This document shows, piece by piece, positions 7,697 to 16,818 of a DNA stretch of 64,000 nt (positions are counted from its first letter, which is position 1; every line of letters begins with the position of its first letter). This DNA comes from CBDDEC01 sp965198045. Its GTDB lineage: Bacteria > Chloroflexota > Dehalococcoidia > UBA2979. The notes under the pieces are model-generated. The model was not told where the DNA came from, did not search any database, and was given only the letters and a program-made list of their open reading frames with translations. The translations under genes were made by a program, and so were the position numbers. The stretch spans positions 186,001 through 250,000 of the forward strand of contig CBDAOL010000009.1 of the NCBI GenBank assembly GCA_965198045.1, given 5' to 3'.

Positions 7697-8902
7697 ATGA
7701 CGTTCAGCGCCAGCTTCAACCCCAGCGGCGGAGCCGCGATCGTCGGGCTCGGGATGACCGAGATGACGCGCGAGTATACCTACAACGCCTCTGGGCTCGC
7801 GGCCATCGCGATCCGAAACGCCCTCGACGATGCGGGCCTCGGCAAGGACGACATCGACGGGCTGCTGGTCAACGCGGGCAGGACGAACAGCGTCTCGACC
7901 GGTCTGCAGTCGTTCCTCGGCTTCCGCAACCTCAAGCTGGTCAACCACATGAACGGCCAGGGTTCGACCGGCGGCCAGATGGTGCAGTTCGCCTCCTTGG
8001 CGATCCAGGCCGGCCTCGCGAGCCACGTCGTCTGCGTCTTCGCCGACGATCCGCTGAAGACCGGCATGACCGCGGGCGCCGCATACGGCAGTGGAACGCC
8101 GAGGAGTGGCATGGGGAGCCTCCCGCTGGCGCATGGCCTCTTCGGCGGCGCCAACGCGCAGTACGCGCTCGCCGCGAGGCGTCACATGGCGCTCTACGGG
8201 ACGACGCAGGAACAGCTCGGCGCGGTCGCCATCAGCACCCGTGCCTGGGCGGGGATGAACCCGGCGGCGATGCAGCGTGAGCCGATGAACCTCGAGGACT
8301 ACCTCAACTCACGCTGGATCATCGAGCCGTTCCACCTCTTCGACTGCACGCTCGTCACCAACGGCGCGGTCGCGGTCGTCGTGACGGCGGCCGACCGCGC
8401 GAAGGACCTCGCCCAGCCGCCCGCGTACGTCACAGGTATGGGCCAGGGGCACCCCGGCAACCCGCGCAAGGCGGGCTACGAGAACGAGGTGCACACGGGC
8501 GCGGTGCAGGCGAAAGAGACCGCGTTCGCGATGGCCGGCATCACCGTTGACGACATCGACGTGCGCGAGCTGTACGACTGCTACACCTACACCACGATGG
8601 TGACGCTCGAAGACTACGGGTTCTGCGAGAAGGGCGAGGGCGGCGCCTTCGTCGAGGACGGCAAGCTCGGCCCCGGCGGCTCGCATCCGACGAACACCGG
8701 CGGCGGCCAGCTCTCGGGCTACTACATGTGGGGCATGACGCCCGTCTCCGAGGCCGTGATCCAGGCCCGCGGCCAGGGCGGGGAACGCCAGGTCGAGCAG
8801 CACGACACGATCCTCGTCTCGACGCAAGGCGGCGTCCTCGACCACCATGCCACCCTGATCCTCAGTCCCGACGAGACGGCCGGCACGGGAGGACGACGAT
8901 GA
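7697..8902 (+). CDS. Thiolase-fold protein (Ltp2/SCP-x-like), partner of DUF35
   Basis: This protein of about 401 residues has the thiolase fold of the lipid-transfer-type subgroup, starting with AAIVGLGMTEMTR. Where classical thiolases carry the nucleophile Cys in an xxCGSG motif, this one reads NGQGSTGGQ with no cysteine. It keeps LYDCYTYTTM and NTGGGQLSGYYMWG near the C-terminus. Thiolase-like proteins paired with DUF35 proteins include the Ltp2 retro-aldolase that cleaves steroid side chains, so carbon-carbon cleavage of a CoA ester is plausible. The ATG at 7697 was chosen because GAGGAG lies six bases upstream; an ATG at 7691 abuts it. The stop overlaps the DUF35 start as ATGA. Confidence 0.88.
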   Translation: MTFSASFNPSGGAAIVGLGMTEMTREYTYNASGLAAIAIRNALDDAGLGKDDIDGLLVNAGRTNSVSTGLQSFLGFRNLKLVNHMNGQGSTGGQMVQFASLAIQAGLASHVVCVFADDPLKTGMTAGAAYGSGTPRSGMGSLPLAHGLFGGANAQYALAARRHMALYGTTQEQLGAVAISTRAWAGMNPAAMQREPMNLEDYLNSRWIIEPFHLFDCTLVTNGAVAVVVTAADRAKDLAQPPAYVTGMGQGHPGNPRKAGYENEVHTGAVQAKETAFAMAGITVDDIDVRELYDCYTYTTMVTLEDYGFCEKGEGGAFVEDGKLGPGGSHPTNTGGGQLSGYYMWGMTPVSEAVIQARGQGGERQVEQHDTILVSTQGGVLDHHATLILSPDETAGTGGRR

Positions 8903-9315
8903 CATCCGAGGCGCCACGCAAGCCCCTCCCGCTGCCCGATGACAACTCCGCACCCTTCTTCGAGGGCGCGCGAGAGAACCGGCTGATGATCCAGCGCTGC
9001 CACGATTGCGGCACCTACAACTGGCCGCATCGCGACATCTGCCAGGAGTGCCTCGCCGACGACCTCGAGTGGACCGAGGCCTCGGGCAAGGGCACCGTGC
9101 ACTCGTTCGGCGTGATGCACCGCGTGTACCACCCCGCGTTCGCCCGCGACGTGCCGTACAACCTGACGGTCGTGGAGCTGGAGGAGGGCCCACGCGTCAA
9201 CACAAACCTCGTCGGCATCGACAACGAGGCGATCGAGGTGGGGCTGAGCGTAGAGATCGCGTTCACCGAGGTGGACGACGGCGCCTACCTGCCGCTGTTC
9301 AAGCCGGCGTCCTGA
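8899..9315 (+). CDS. DUF35 / OB-fold zinc-ribbon acyl-CoA-associated protein
   Basis: This 138-residue protein has the two-part DUF35 layout: an N-terminal rubredoxin-like zinc ribbon (CHDCGTYNWPHRDICQEC, two CxxC pairs) and an OB-fold beginning at GKGTVHSFGVMH. Such proteins bind next to thiolase-like enzymes and position the acyl-CoA substrate. The ATG overlaps the TGA of the preceding thiolase-like gene (ATGA), so the two are translationally coupled and probably form one complex. A second DUF35/thiolase pair is found at 36.1-37.8 kb. Confidence 0.9.
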   Translation: MTSEAPRKPLPLPDDNSAPFFEGARENRLMIQRCHDCGTYNWPHRDICQECLADDLEWTEASGKGTVHSFGVMHRVYHPAFARDVPYNLTVVELEEGPRVNTNLVGIDNEAIEVGLSVEIAFTEVDDGAYLPLFKPAS

Positions 9316-9317
9316 CG

Positions 9318-9500
9318 ATGCGTGAGATCCGGCCAGCCGCCGAGGACGAACTACCGGAGTTCTATCGCCTCGCAGCGCGCCAGCTCGGTCTGCCGATGAG
9401 CATGTTCGGCGGCATGAGCCCTGACTGGACGCTCGCCGCCTTCGAGGACGGTCAGATCGCGACGACCTATCGGTCACTCTCTTCACGCCCTCACGCGTAG
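9318..9500 (+). pseudogene. Truncated GNAT (Eis-like) acetyltransferase, cut by repeat R4
   Basis: The first 54 codons encode the start of a GNAT acetyltransferase: MREIRPAAEDELPEFYRLAA followed by PDWTLAAFEDGQIATTYRSL, which resembles Eis-type N-acetyltransferases. The reading frame then runs into repeat copy R4 and stops at its TAG, giving the repeat-derived tail SRPHA. The acetyl-CoA binding part and the C-terminal domain are missing. The start lies three bases after the DUF35 stop, so the intact gene was probably the third gene of that operon. Confidence 0.75.
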
Positions 9501-9558
9501 CCGCCCCACGGTGGGGGTGCAGGTTGCTAGTTCGACCCCTTGATGGAGCGGTGTGGGG
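9479..9558 (+). repeat. Dispersed GC-hairpin repeat, copy R4
   Basis: It contains CCCTCACGCGTAG, the hairpin CCCCAC-G-GTGGGG, GTGCAGGTTGCTAG, TGATGGAGCG and GTGTGGGG. Its left edge coincides with the break in the Eis-like GNAT gene. Confidence 0.9.
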
Positions 9559-9642
9559 AGGTCGTGCTCGTCCGAGGCCCAGCGGCTACGATCCTCCTGG
9601 CGCTCAACCCAACCACGTGCGCGCCGTCGAACGGGGGAGTTG

Positions 9643-10761
9643 ATGGCGACAGCCCCCGCGCAGCGTTTCCTGAGCTGACGCTCCGTCGCATGCGGCCCTC
9701 AGACATCGATGAGATCTTTGAGCTCGTCCAGCTCGCGTTCGGCGATGCCTGGCCGGGCTTCCCGATCAGCGTCTCTCGCCGTGAGCATCTCGAGTGGAAG
9801 ATCCGCTACCCGGACCAGCGGCCGGACCTCTGCGACGTCCTCGAGATGGACGGGCGGATCGTCGGCTACATCGGGGGTCGGGAATGGGACGTGCTGGTGC
9901 AGGGTGAACGGTACCTCGACGGTTTCCGTGGGGACTATTGCATCCACCCTGACTACCAGGAGCGGGGCTTGACGAGTCCGTGGTCCGATTGGCTCGACGA
10001 GCGGCGCGAGACGGAGCCGCGGCCGATCAGCCTCAGCGAGGATTCGACGCACCCGCGCCTGATGCGCCGGTCGCGGCGTCTCGACAACCGCGACTTGCTC
10101 GCGAACAAGGTCGATCGCCTGACGCTGCACTTCGACGCCATGGCGCTCGTTCGGCTCGGGACCGGTGAGCCCGGCCGAGTGACACCTGGTTCGCTGCTGC
10201 GCGCAGCGCGGGCGGCGGCCTTGATCGCGGTCGGAAGGGCGCGCTGGCGCCGCCCATCAACCCCGCTCCCTGAGCTAGGGATACGCACCGTCGAGTCGTT
10301 CGACGAGCAGGCAGACCGGCTGTGGGAGCGCGCGAAGGGCGTTGTTCGACTACGCCAGGGTCCGCGACCGTGAGCACCTCAATTGGCGCTACTGTGACGC
10401 TCGCGCGATCGGGTGCGCGCAGCCGAGGGTCGGGGTGAGCTGCTCGACTACATGGTCACCGGTGCGATCGGACGGGCCGCGCAGGTCGTCGATCATCTAG
10501 TCATGCCGGGCCGTGAGGATGTGCTGCGCGTTGGTCGAGGACGCCGTCGCGCACGCACCGAGCACCGGCTACCAATCTCTGACGGTGTTGATGCCCTGGT
10601 CCCACCCCTACCGCGAGACATTCCTCCCCCAGGGCTTCATCAAGCTCCACCGTGTCGATCCGTTCGGCTTCCCCCGTCGCGACGAGTCCCCGGTCAGTTT
10701 CCTCGCGACGGATCCCCGCGCCCGCATCCACATCGCTGCCGGCGACTATGACCACATCTGA
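9643..10761 (+). pseudogene. Broken GNAT acetyltransferase with C-terminal domain (multiple frameshifts)
   Basis: Three to four frames must be joined to recover one protein. The N-terminal GNAT half includes LTLRRMRPSDIDEIFELVQ, EHLEWKIRYPDQRPD, DGRIVGYIGG and YCIHPDYQERGL. An out-of-frame middle follows with DYARVRDREHLNWRY near 10340-10400, then GELLDYMVTGAIGRAAQVVD, and a C-terminal end with VSFLATDPRARIHIAAGDYD stopping at 10761. The ATG at 9643 behind GGGGGAG would be the original start, with a first indel near 9665. Other shifts lie near 10340, 10410 and 10540. The family is GNAT N-acetyltransferase; the substrate is unknown. The gene is non-functional as assembled. Confidence 0.75.
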
Positions 10762-10862
10762 CCATGCGTCGGACCACGAGCGCGGTCTGTGGTCGGCGGC
10801 AAGTCACACTCCCTTTCACCCAAGCTATGGAGAAGTCGCCGTGGCGCGTCAACGATGAAAGG

Positions 10863-11325
10863 GTGTCAGCTCTGAGCGACCCCACGTTCCGCCCATTGGC
10901 GCCTGGTGACGCCGAGGCCGTCCTTGAGGTGCTCGACGCCGCCTTCGAGCGCGGCTGGCCCAACATCCCGCTCAGCGCGTCACCACTGGAACACCTGCAA
11001 TGGAAAATCGAGTGTCCTCAACCCGTCCCCGCCAGCTCTTCGGTCGCGGAGGTTGACGGGCGCATCATCGGGTATAGCGGCGTTGTCGCACGGGACGCCT
11101 GGGTGCGAGGAAGACGGATGCCGGGCCGGAGCGGCGGCGACTCGGCCATCCATCCTGACTTCCAGGGTCAGGGGATACTGTGACTACGGCGCGCATGGAA
11201 CCGGGCCAGGCGCGACCCAGGGTTCGAGGAGGCCGCCATCGGCGAGGGGACGACCCACCCTCGATTACTCCGGTCGCAGCGTCGGCGAGGCGAGCGCGCG
11301 TTCGTTGCGAACAAGGCAGAGCGCC
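10863..11325 (+). pseudogene. Second broken GNAT paralogue, truncated by repeat R5
   Basis: This gene is related to its upstream neighbour: FRPLAPGDAEAVLEVLDAAF, EHLQWKIECPQP, VDGRIIGYSGV and SAIHPDFQGQGIL align with the same positions there. The first frame stops at 11183. In other frames the segments TTHPRLLRSQRR and AFVANKAE continue the similarity (THPRLMRRSRR and LLANKVD in the neighbour) until the sequence is lost at the left edge of repeat R5. A GTG at 10863 is the likely original start. It has at least two frameshifts and has lost its C-terminal half. Confidence 0.7.
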
Positions 11326-11407
11326 ACTCCTCTCGCCCCGTCACGCGTAGGCACCCCTGCTGGGGGTGCAGGTTGCGAGGACGGGGGTCGATGGAAGCGG
11401 GGTGGGG
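11326..11407 (+). repeat. Dispersed GC-hairpin repeat, copy R5
   Basis: It is a complete copy with hairpin CACCCC-TGCT-GGGGGTG, GCAGGTTGCGAGGACGG, GGGGTCGATGGAAG and CGGGGTGGGG. It starts exactly where the GNAT similarity ends and is followed without a gap by R6. Confidence 0.92.
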
Positions 11408-11497
11408 CGCCACTCCCCTCACGCCCTCACGCGTAGGCCCCCCGGTGGGGGTGCAGGTTGCGAGGACGGGGGTCGATGGAAGTGGGGTGGGGTGGGG
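11408..11497 (+). repeat. Dispersed GC-hairpin repeat, copy R6
   Basis: It is a complete copy directly tandem to R5. Both begin with CGCCACTCC. Its 3' end carries an extra GTGGGG unit. The IS1182-type element starts 124 bases downstream. Confidence 0.92.
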
Positions 11498-11620
11498 TCC
11501 CGAGGACTCAGAGAGCATCCTGACGCGGCGGACTCGGCCTGTCAGACCGAGCAGGAAGATGGAGCGTTGGGCCTCGCTCGATCCACTACGATCGTCATAC
11601 TGGCAGCTCGGAGGCTAGCG

Positions 11621-13191
11621 GAGGCTGTCGCACAAACCCACGAAGAGGGGGACATCGCTATACGATGAGCATGGCGGCGGGGGCGGAGTGATTCCGAGGT
11701 GCCGCCGTGACCCAGCGTTTCTTGCCGTGCGACCGTGACCAGCAATACCTGATGCCCGCCAGCCTCCGCGACTGGCTGCCCGGGGACCACCTCGCGTGGT
11801 TCGTGCTCGATGCGGTCAGCCAGTTGGACCTCACCGCGTTCTACGAGCGCTACCGCGAGGACGGTTGGGGGCGGAAGGCGTACGAGCCGTCGATGATGGT
11901 CGCGCTCGTGCTCTACGCCTACTGCGAGGGCGAGCGCTCGAGCCGCCAGATCGAACGGCGCTGCCGGGAGGACATCGCCCTCCGGGTGCTGACCGCGAAC
12001 CAGCACCCCGACCACGCGACGATCTGCCGTTTCCGCCAGCAGCACGAGGAGGCGCTCTCGGGACTGTTCGCCGAGGTGCTCAGGCTGTGCGCCGAGGCTG
12101 GTCTGGTGCGGGTCGGGGTGGTCGCGCTCGACGGGACCAAGCTGCACGCCAACGCCAGCCGTGAGCGCAACCGCACGGATGCGGACCTGGAGGCCGAGGT
12201 GCGGCGCATCCTCGACGAAGCGGAGCGGGTGGACGCCGAGGAGAACGCGCGCTTCGGCGACGCGCGGGGCGACGAGTTGCCTCCGGGATTCAGGGACCGC
12301 GAGGAGCGCCTGCAGCGGTTGCACGAGGCGCGGGAGCGACTGGCGGCCCGAGAGCGGGAGCGGCAGGAGGACTACGAGCAACGCCTCAGGAGCCGCGCGG
12401 AGAAGGACCAGCGCGGGCGCCGCCCGAAGCCGCCGCAGCCCGAGCAGGGTGCGAAGGTGAACGTCACCGACCCGGACAGCCGCGTGGTGCGCGACTATCA
12501 CGGCTACTTCCAAGGCTACAACGTGCAGGCGGTGACGACCCGCGACCAGATCATCGTCGCGGCTGAGGTGAGCCGACAGGCGACCGACATGCACGAGCTG
12601 CAACCGATGATCGAGGTGATGCACCGCAACCTGCAGGCCGCACACTGCGGGCCGGCGCGCGTGCTGCTGGCTGATGCCGGCTACTACTCCGAGGCGAACG
12701 TGCGGCAGGCGGGGAGCGCAGGTCCGGAGCTGCTGCTCGCGACCCGCAGCGACCGCAACCGGCGCGTCGGCGCGGCACCGCCGCGCGGGCGCATCCCTGC
12801 CGGGCTCTCCGTCCGTGAACGGATGGATCGCAAGCTGGCGACGCAGCGTGGCCGGCGTCTCTACGAGCAGCGGCGCTGGATGATCGAACCCGTCTTCGGC
12901 GACGTCAAGGAGAACCGCGGCATCCGCCGGTTCATGCGGCGCGGGATCGCCTCGTGCGCCAGCGAATGGAAGCTGATCGCCGCCACCCACAACCTCAAGA
13001 AGCTCTATCGCCGGGCGCGGCCGTCCTCCTGGCCAGCGAACGGCAACCCCCGGCAAAGAGGCTGGTCTGCCGCCGTGGCGGCCGCGTAGCGCCGCTGCCC
13101 TGTGAGAGGCGGCTACTCCGCCCCGACAACCGACCGGCTGACCTCTTGGCCCTCGTGGCGCTCCGCCCACGCCACTCCATGCGACAGCCTC
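11621..13191 (+). mobile_element. IS1182-family insertion sequence
   Basis: The element is about 1.57 kb with one transposase gene. Terminal inverted repeats are visible: the left end begins GAGGCTGTCGCA (11621-11632) and the right end reads TGCGACAGCCTC (13180-13191), a perfect 12-bp inverted match that weakens further in. The flanking bases are AGCG on the left and AGCC on the right, an imperfect four-base duplication at best. The right end lies four bases before the start codon of the membrane protein at 13196. Confidence 0.85.
11707..13089 (+). CDS. IS1182-family DDE transposase
   Basis: This 460-residue transposase is full length. The N-terminal helical DNA-binding part (CDRDQQYLMPASLRDWLPGD, then YEPSMMVALVLYAYCEG) precedes a DDE catalytic core with Asp142 in VVALDGTKLHANAS, a second Asp in VLLADAGYYSE and Glu in EPVFGDVKENRG. 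Between the first two acidic residues lies a long charged, probably coiled-coil insertion (residues about 155-245), typical of IS1182 relatives. No frameshift is seen, so the element may still be active. The transposase catalyses cut-and-paste or copy-out movement of the element. A long frame on the opposite strand is only its shadow. Confidence 0.95.
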   Translation: MTQRFLPCDRDQQYLMPASLRDWLPGDHLAWFVLDAVSQLDLTAFYERYREDGWGRKAYEPSMMVALVLYAYCEGERSSRQIERRCREDIALRVLTANQHPDHATICRFRQQHEEALSGLFAEVLRLCAEAGLVRVGVVALDGTKLHANASRERNRTDADLEAEVRRILDEAERVDAEENARFGDARGDELPPGFRDREERLQRLHEARERLAARERERQEDYEQRLRSRAEKDQRGRRPKPPQPEQGAKVNVTDPDSRVVRDYHGYFQGYNVQAVTTRDQIIVAAEVSRQATDMHELQPMIEVMHRNLQAAHCGPARVLLADAGYYSEANVRQAGSAGPELLLATRSDRNRRVGAAPPRGRIPAGLSVRERMDRKLATQRGRRLYEQRRWMIEPVFGDVKENRGIRRFMRRGIASCASEWKLIAATHNLKKLYRRARPSSWPANGNPRQRGWSAAVAAA

Positions 13192-13195
13192 AGCC

Positions 13196-13627
13196 ATGAA
13201 CTTCTCGCTGCGCCGTGGCGCTCTGCTGTCGACTTCGGTATCGCTGAATCTGCTGTTGATCGCGCTGTTCCTCGCTGTGGGGTTCGAGTTGTTCGACACG
13301 GCGCACGCCTACCTGCACCTCGGTGGGGGAGTGGCGGCAGTGCTGGGAGCAGCGGTCGTCATGAGCCTCTGGGGGTCAAGCGGGGCGCGTGTGGGGTGGG
13401 CGCTGTTGGTCGTTGGGCTCCTGCTGCTGAGCGGAGGTCAGTTCCTGCAGTCCGTGGGTGCCTTCGCGTCAGTGAATCCACCAGAGAGCAATCGCCTGCT
13501 GGGTACGCCGCTGCTTGACCGCTCGTTGCACTCCAGCGCTGGGGCGCTGCTCTTCGTCAGTCTGGTGATCATTGCCCTCGGTGGTGTGTTGCTTGGGGTG
13601 AGCCGGGCGCGTCGCCACCCGGCCTAG
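13196..13627 (+). CDS. Four-helix integral membrane protein of unknown function
   Basis: This 143-residue protein has four predicted membrane helices (around residues 14-34, 44-62, 65-83 and 113-134) with short loops, a pattern seen in many small uncharacterised inner-membrane proteins. The C-terminus ends in basic residues SRARRHPA, expected to be cytoplasmic. The IS1182 element inserts only four bases upstream of the ATG, so the native ribosome binding site has been replaced by IS sequence and expression may be lost or driven from the element. The hairpin at 13647-13671 follows the stop. I do not recognise the family. Confidence 0.7.
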   Translation: MNFSLRRGALLSTSVSLNLLLIALFLAVGFELFDTAHAYLHLGGGVAAVLGAAVVMSLWGSSGARVGWALLVVGLLLLSGGQFLQSVGAFASVNPPESNRLLGTPLLDRSLHSSAGALLFVSLVIIALGGVLLGVSRARRHPA

Positions 13628-13646
13628 AGAGCACACTGCAGCTCAT

Positions 13647-13671
13647 CGTGGTCATCACCATGATGACCACG
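13647..13671 (+). terminator. Perfect 11-bp hairpin after the membrane protein gene
   Basis: CGTGGTCATCA and TGATGACCACG pair perfectly over 11 bases around a 3-base loop CCA, about 20 bases after the stop at 13627. There is no T-run after it, so it may act as an RNA-stabilising or Rho-assisted 3' end rather than a classic terminator. Confidence 0.5.
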
Positions 13672-13781
13672 ACGGATCTCAGCTTCGTCCCGCCTCGACC
13701 AGGCACCGCGGGTAGGCATTTGACGCCCTCCATGGGGAGGGACAATTAAGGTGCAGGCCGCGCGCTCCGGAGTTAGACACG

Positions 13782-14298
13782 ATGACCGTCGTTACCGCCA
13801 CCACCCAGTTCCGCAGCGGGCTGCCGCCCGAGATTGCGGTGCCGACGGGTCTACCTGATGTCGGACTCCCGAGTGAGCTATGTCAATCATGCTGTGCCGC
13901 CGAGCATCACTCAGAAGATTGTGTTGTTCTCGGAGGACAGCGCGCTCGGGTAGGCGGGCCACGTCGCGCGGGCAACTGAAGCGCTGGAGCGCATCCAGGA
14001 GCATCCGACCGCCGGAGGCGACTCGGTAGAGCTGTACGAACTCCTCGCCATCGTCGAAGAACAGCTACGGGCAGTCGCGCCCTCGCAGGCGTGGTACGAG
14101 GACTTCAACGTCGTGGTCGGGAATGTGCACAATGCGGACCCGACGGTCCACCTCTTTGAGGTGACGACTGAGGTCTCCCTGAGCAGGGAGGCCGACTTCA
14201 TGCTGGCAACTGGCTCGCATGGCAGCAGAGTGCGGCCTGCCCACGATCGCACCCGCACTTCAGGTTCCGCCTCTCTCCCCCTCCGCCCTCACGCGTAG
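13782..14298 (+). pseudogene. Degraded gene of unknown family ending in repeat R7
   Basis: An ATG at 13782 opens MTVVTATTQFRSGLPPEIAV, and from about 13870 a different frame gives a long protein-like run: VSYVNHAVPPSITQKIVLFS, an in-frame TAG at 13951-13953, then ARATEALERIQEHPTAGGD, LLAIVEEQLRAVAPSQAWY and VGNVHNADPTVHLFEVTTE. The frame ends on the TAG of repeat R7 with the tail LPLRPHA. I cannot name the family. The pattern fits a roughly 170-codon gene with one frameshift, one nonsense codon (CAG to TAG would restore Gln) and loss of its 3' end to the repeat. Confidence 0.45.
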
Positions 14299-14354
14299 AC
14301 ACCCCGGTGGGGGTGCAGGTTGCGAGGACGGGGGTCGAGCGGAGCGGGGTGGGG
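14268..14354 (+). repeat. Dispersed GC-hairpin repeat, copy R7
   Basis: It is complete: CGCCTCTCTCCCC, CCCTCACGCGTAG, hairpin CACCCC-GGTG-GGGGTG, GGTTGCGAGGACGG, GGGGTCGAGCGGAG and GGGGTGGGG. It ends the broken gene to its left. Confidence 0.92.
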
Positions 14355-14752
14355 TCCGCCGCACGATCGCCGAGCTCGCACGTGATCCGCCAGCGCCTGG
14401 TCACCGCTGCTGTCGTCACCCTAACGCTATCGGGTAGCCGAGCTGACCCCCGGTCTCAGACGCGATTGGCCAGCACAGCTGCTACGAACGCGGGGGTTTC
14501 CCCTGATAGGCGGGCCACCAGAAGAATGGCAGCCCGATCGCGAGGTGGGGATCCCGCTGCGCCTCGACGTTGCTGTGCTTCGACACCTCTCTTCTGGATG
14601 CTCTCTCCGCGTGCGCTGCTCTCGGAGAAGCGGTCCGCGCCAGATGAGGCCGAGACACATCGCGGCGTTGATCCGGCTGAGCGAATTGGAAACTAGGCTG
14701 CCAGTATCGGCGGGCAGGGCATGAGAGACGAAGCCGCGATGGGTGGGAAGGC
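14355..14752. other. Gene-poor stretch with no recognisable feature
   Basis: About 400 bases between repeat R7 and the amidohydrolase-like pseudogene. Short frames exist on both strands but none shows a recognisable motif, and no further repeat copy is seen. Confidence 0.5.
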
Positions 14753-16818
14753 GTGACCCGCCGATCTCCGCTACGAGCGTACTGGTGCCTGGGCATTGTT
14801 GCCGCGGTGCTGGCTCTGACTGCCGCATGCTCAGCTGATTCCCCATCCACGGCAGACGCGGAACCGGGAGCTTCAGCTGCCTCATCGCTCACCTACGAAG
14901 AACGCGTTTGGCGGCATCGGATCGATGCCGCACTCAGCCCGTACGAATGTCGAGAGGCTCCTGAGGTCGAGTTGGCTGCCGGTTCCTACCCTGGCAAGCT
15001 GCTCGACTCACACTTTCACATGCCCCACATTCCGGACTCCCGGCCTGGGCGGAGCCGGGCGAGGACGAGCTGGCGGGCTTCGACGGACGGGGCCGCGAGC
15101 CCGAGGAGACCGATCCGACGCGCAGCCAGTTGCCGTTGGCGGGCAAGAATGTGACTATCGGTGAGCTGGCATGTCTCCTGAGGGTAGACGGGACGATTGG
15201 CGCTTTCGCCTTCTTCCCCGTGTTCCCAAACATTCAAGATCAGCTGCTCGACCTCGCTCAGCGAGCGATCGAGGAGCACGCCGACGTGTTCGTGCCCTTC
15301 ATCATGCCCCCCGGCCCAAATGACGCGGAGCCCACTGTCGGGGCCGCCACTCTGAAGCAGATGCTCTCGAGATATCCCGACCTGTTTCTGGGATATCCCG
15401 ACCTGTTTCTGGGCTATGGCGAACTTGGGCTCTATGCGATCGACGGCGGGAGAGGCACAGACTTCGCGCCCGATGCTGAGCTCTTTTAGGGGATCTATCC
15501 AGTCGTCCGAGAACATGGGCTTGTGGTCTACCTGCATCCCGGCCACAACCAGAGCGACAAACTCGCCAACTCGCTGGCTGCGAATCCAGACATCACATTC
15601 ATCGTGCATGGCGACCAGATCGTGAACGACATCGGGGACCTCATCGAGAGGTACCCGAACATCTACTACACAGTCGACGCCCTGTACGGGGACCAGTACC
15701 TGCTGCGCCCGGAGGAGACAATCGATAGCTTCCTCGCCGCGACGTCCGATTACAAGCCTCTGCTCGCGGCGGACCTCGTGAAGTGGAAGAGCATCATCGA
15801 GGAACACCCCGACCGATTCATGTGGGGTACTGATCGAGGAGGGTCAGCGGTGTGGACGTACGATCTCCAGGTGTCTTTGCGCCTGGTCGACTACGGACGA
15901 GCATTCATCGGTGGGCTCGACCCCGATGTCCAAGAGCGGTTCGCCTACATGAACGCGGCCCGCTTGCTCGCCGGTCTCAGGGCGGAGGCGGCAGGCTCCG
16001 ACGAGTGGCGACGCCCTGAGGCTGCATGCCAACGCACGCGGCTCGCGTCGGGTTCGATGTTCGCCGCGGCCTGCGAGGGCGATGCTGAGCATCTCGCACG
16101 CGACCCGGCGCGGGATTCCGATGAGCCGCGCCAGACGGAGCACGCTGTCGTCCAGCCACAACAGAAGCCCCAGCCCGACGCCGTATCGACCACCCAGCTG
16201 GGGCTACCGTTTCGGATCGCAGACCTCGACGGGTCAAGTGGGTTCTTCAGCCCCTTTGGCATCGTTCGTTGGTCGCTCGACCGGCCGGAGTACGGGCACT
16301 CCGGCATCGACATTCCACTACGCGAGAACGCGACGCTGTACGCTGTCGCCGACGCCCGGGTGCTCTCGATCGCGCCCACGGTCGACGATCGCCCTGGTCA
16401 GATCATGACCATCCTGTTCGACTTGGATGCGCCCGCCGGTGAGGGGTGGGGATTCATCTACGAGCACGTGTATCCGCTCGATGGTGTCGCGACGGGGATG
16501 CACGTCGCACGAGGCCAGGCGATCGCGCGCACCGCGCTGACCCCGCTCGAAGCAAACAACCATCTCCAGCTCAGCTACTTCTTCCACGCATTCCAATACA
16601 CCCGCACGCACACGTGCTGGGTGGATTGGCTTGAGGTGGCAGATGCGCAGCCGCTCGTCGCGCTGTTCGCCGAGATCAGCGGACAGGTCGGCTTCGAGCT
16701 CGCCTGGGGCACGGCCCGTGAGGAAGAGGCCCTGCCCTACCAGGCCCTGCTGGACGAGCGGCAGTTCCCGAACGGCCCGCGCTTGTGCCCGCCCGGTACC
16801 GATGTACGCGAGCGTTGA
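14753..16818 (+). pseudogene. Amidohydrolase-like lipoprotein running into an M23-like domain; frameshift plus nonsense codon
   Basis: A GTG at 14753 starts a lipoprotein signal (LALTAAC, Cys26). The next part looks like a metal-dependent TIM-barrel hydrolase: DSHFHMPHIP, VYLHPGHNQS, FIVHGDQIVNDIG and FMWGTDRGG. Between about 15040 and 15130 the reading frame must change once, and at 15487-15489 a TAG interrupts DAELF and GIYPVVREHG in the same frame. After NAARLLAGL the frame continues into a second domain with HSGIDIPLRENATLYAVADA, YEHVYPL and HVARGQAIA, resembling the LytM/M23 peptidase fold, but the final HxH is HLQ. The whole reads as a decayed fused or read-through gene pair. Exact function is unknown. 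Confidence 0.6.
15371..15412 (+). repeat. Perfect 21-bp tandem duplication inside the amidohydrolase-like pseudogene
   Basis: Two identical 21-base units (15371-15391 and 15392-15412) encode YPDLFLG twice in frame. This is a simple replication-slippage duplication of seven codons. Confidence 0.95.

Noticed and set aside
11542..13299. A 585-codon minus-strand frame opposite the transposase
   Set aside because: It is the GC-rich antisense shadow of the IS1182 transposase; its Arg/Leu/Ala-rich sequence has no domain motif.
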